From NCBI GenBank assembly GCA_031286005.1, contig JAITVC010000023.1, forward strand, positions 1 to 14,327: DNA of 14,327 bases. Direction: 5' to 3'. Each line of letters begins with the position of its first letter. The stretch's first letter is position 1. The notes beneath the pieces are model-generated. The model was not told the origin of the DNA, did no database searches, and saw only the letters and a program-made list of their open reading frames with translations. Made by a program: the position numbers and the translations under genes. The DNA is from Bacteroidales bacterium (lineage in GTDB: Bacteria > Bacteroidota > Bacteroidia > Bacteroidales > P3). This document shows positions 14,176-14,327 of the stretch, in pieces.

Positions 14176-14199
14176 ATGAGCGAAACTTTAATATTATGA
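14176..14199 (+). CDS. Possible 7-residue leader peptide overlapping the grpE start
   Basis: ATG at 14176 opens MSETLIL and ends in TGA (14197-14199), overlapping the grpE ATG (14196-14198) as ATGA. This could couple translation of the two or simply be a decayed alternative start: the DNA at both starts is similar (ATGAGCGAAA, ATGAGTGAAA). Confidence 0.25.
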   Translation: MSETLIL

Positions 14200-14327
14200 G
14201 TGAAATCAACGAATTAGAACAAAACGAAATCGAAACGCCGGAGTCCGGCCAAACGACAGAGACCGGCGAACAAACCGAAAAAATCGACCCTGTTGGTCAA
14301 CTTATAACCGACCTTAAAGAGGCTAAT
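14196..14327 (+). CDS. grpE: Probable nucleotide exchange factor GrpE, N-terminus only
   Basis: The first 44 codons are seen; the gene runs off the right edge. The product begins MSEINELEQNEIETPESG, an acidic, disordered stretch rich in E, T and Q, then IDPVGQLITDLKEAN, which looks like the start of the long coiled-coil helix of GrpE. GrpE is the DnaK nucleotide exchange factor, and in Bacteroidota its gene usually precedes dnaJ. None of the strongly conserved GrpE core is in the window, so the call rests on the acidic tail, the helix onset and the regulated-looking promoter. Another acidic-tailed protein is possible. Confidence 0.55.
   Translation, partial: MSEINELEQNEIETPESGQTTETGEQTEKIDPVGQLITDLKEAN

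Noticed and set aside
1..14327. CRISPR array, rRNA or complete insertion sequence
   Set aside because: No regularly spaced direct repeats, no rRNA-like sequence, and no transposase gene with terminal inverted repeats were seen.

Overview
The window looks like a Bacteroidota (probably Bacteroidales-like) chromosome. It is A+T-rich, and most gene starts follow a TAnnTTTG -7 box, in several cases with a TTG/TTTG about 19-20 bases further upstream. The protein families (long-form QueA, greA with a HIT gene, Bacteroidota-type tyrosine recombinase, DUF1016/YhcG nuclease) fit the same phylum.

The window has two halves. Bases 1-8567 look like the right-hand part of an integrative element. Its right edge carries a tyrosine recombinase gene (7096-8328, minus) and, just beyond it, a 42-base copy of the 3' half of a tRNA-Asn gene (8526-8567) whose 5' half is missing. 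This is the signature of integration into a tRNA 3' end. The intact tRNA and the other end of the element should lie to the left of base 1.

Inside the element, left to right, are: a partial minus-strand membrane protein whose visible tail resembles a transposase segment (1-704); a secreted multidomain protein ending in a zinc-dependent peptidoglycan amidase (845-3163); a small exported protein one base after it (3165-3758); an exported HEAT-like repeat protein (3824-4498); a cytoplasmic protein with two HEPN-like R-x4-H motifs (4499-5824); a DUF1016/YhcG PD-(D/E)xK nuclease carrying two in-frame palindromic repeats (5904-7058, minus); and the recombinase.

The most interesting unit is 845-3758. 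The amidase tip and the following small exported gene are much more A+T-rich than the conserved zincin-like N-terminal part and than the gene at 3824. They look like an exchanged toxin-plus-immunity cassette of a polymorphic toxin system. A cell-wall amidase as warhead would call for a periplasmic or lipid-anchored immunity protein, and the next gene has a signal peptide as expected.

Bases 8568-14327 are ordinary core genome: a terminator left over from the tRNA locus, queA-ruvC (plus), greA-HIT (minus), a RecD-like helicase (minus), an EamA/DMT transporter (plus) and the start of a probable grpE (plus) behind a sigma-54-like promoter. Points of note here are an unusually divergent QueA, a terminator-like hairpin in the greA leader, a probably leaderless helicase mRNA, and a pair of near-identical palindromes in the helicase/transporter divergent region.
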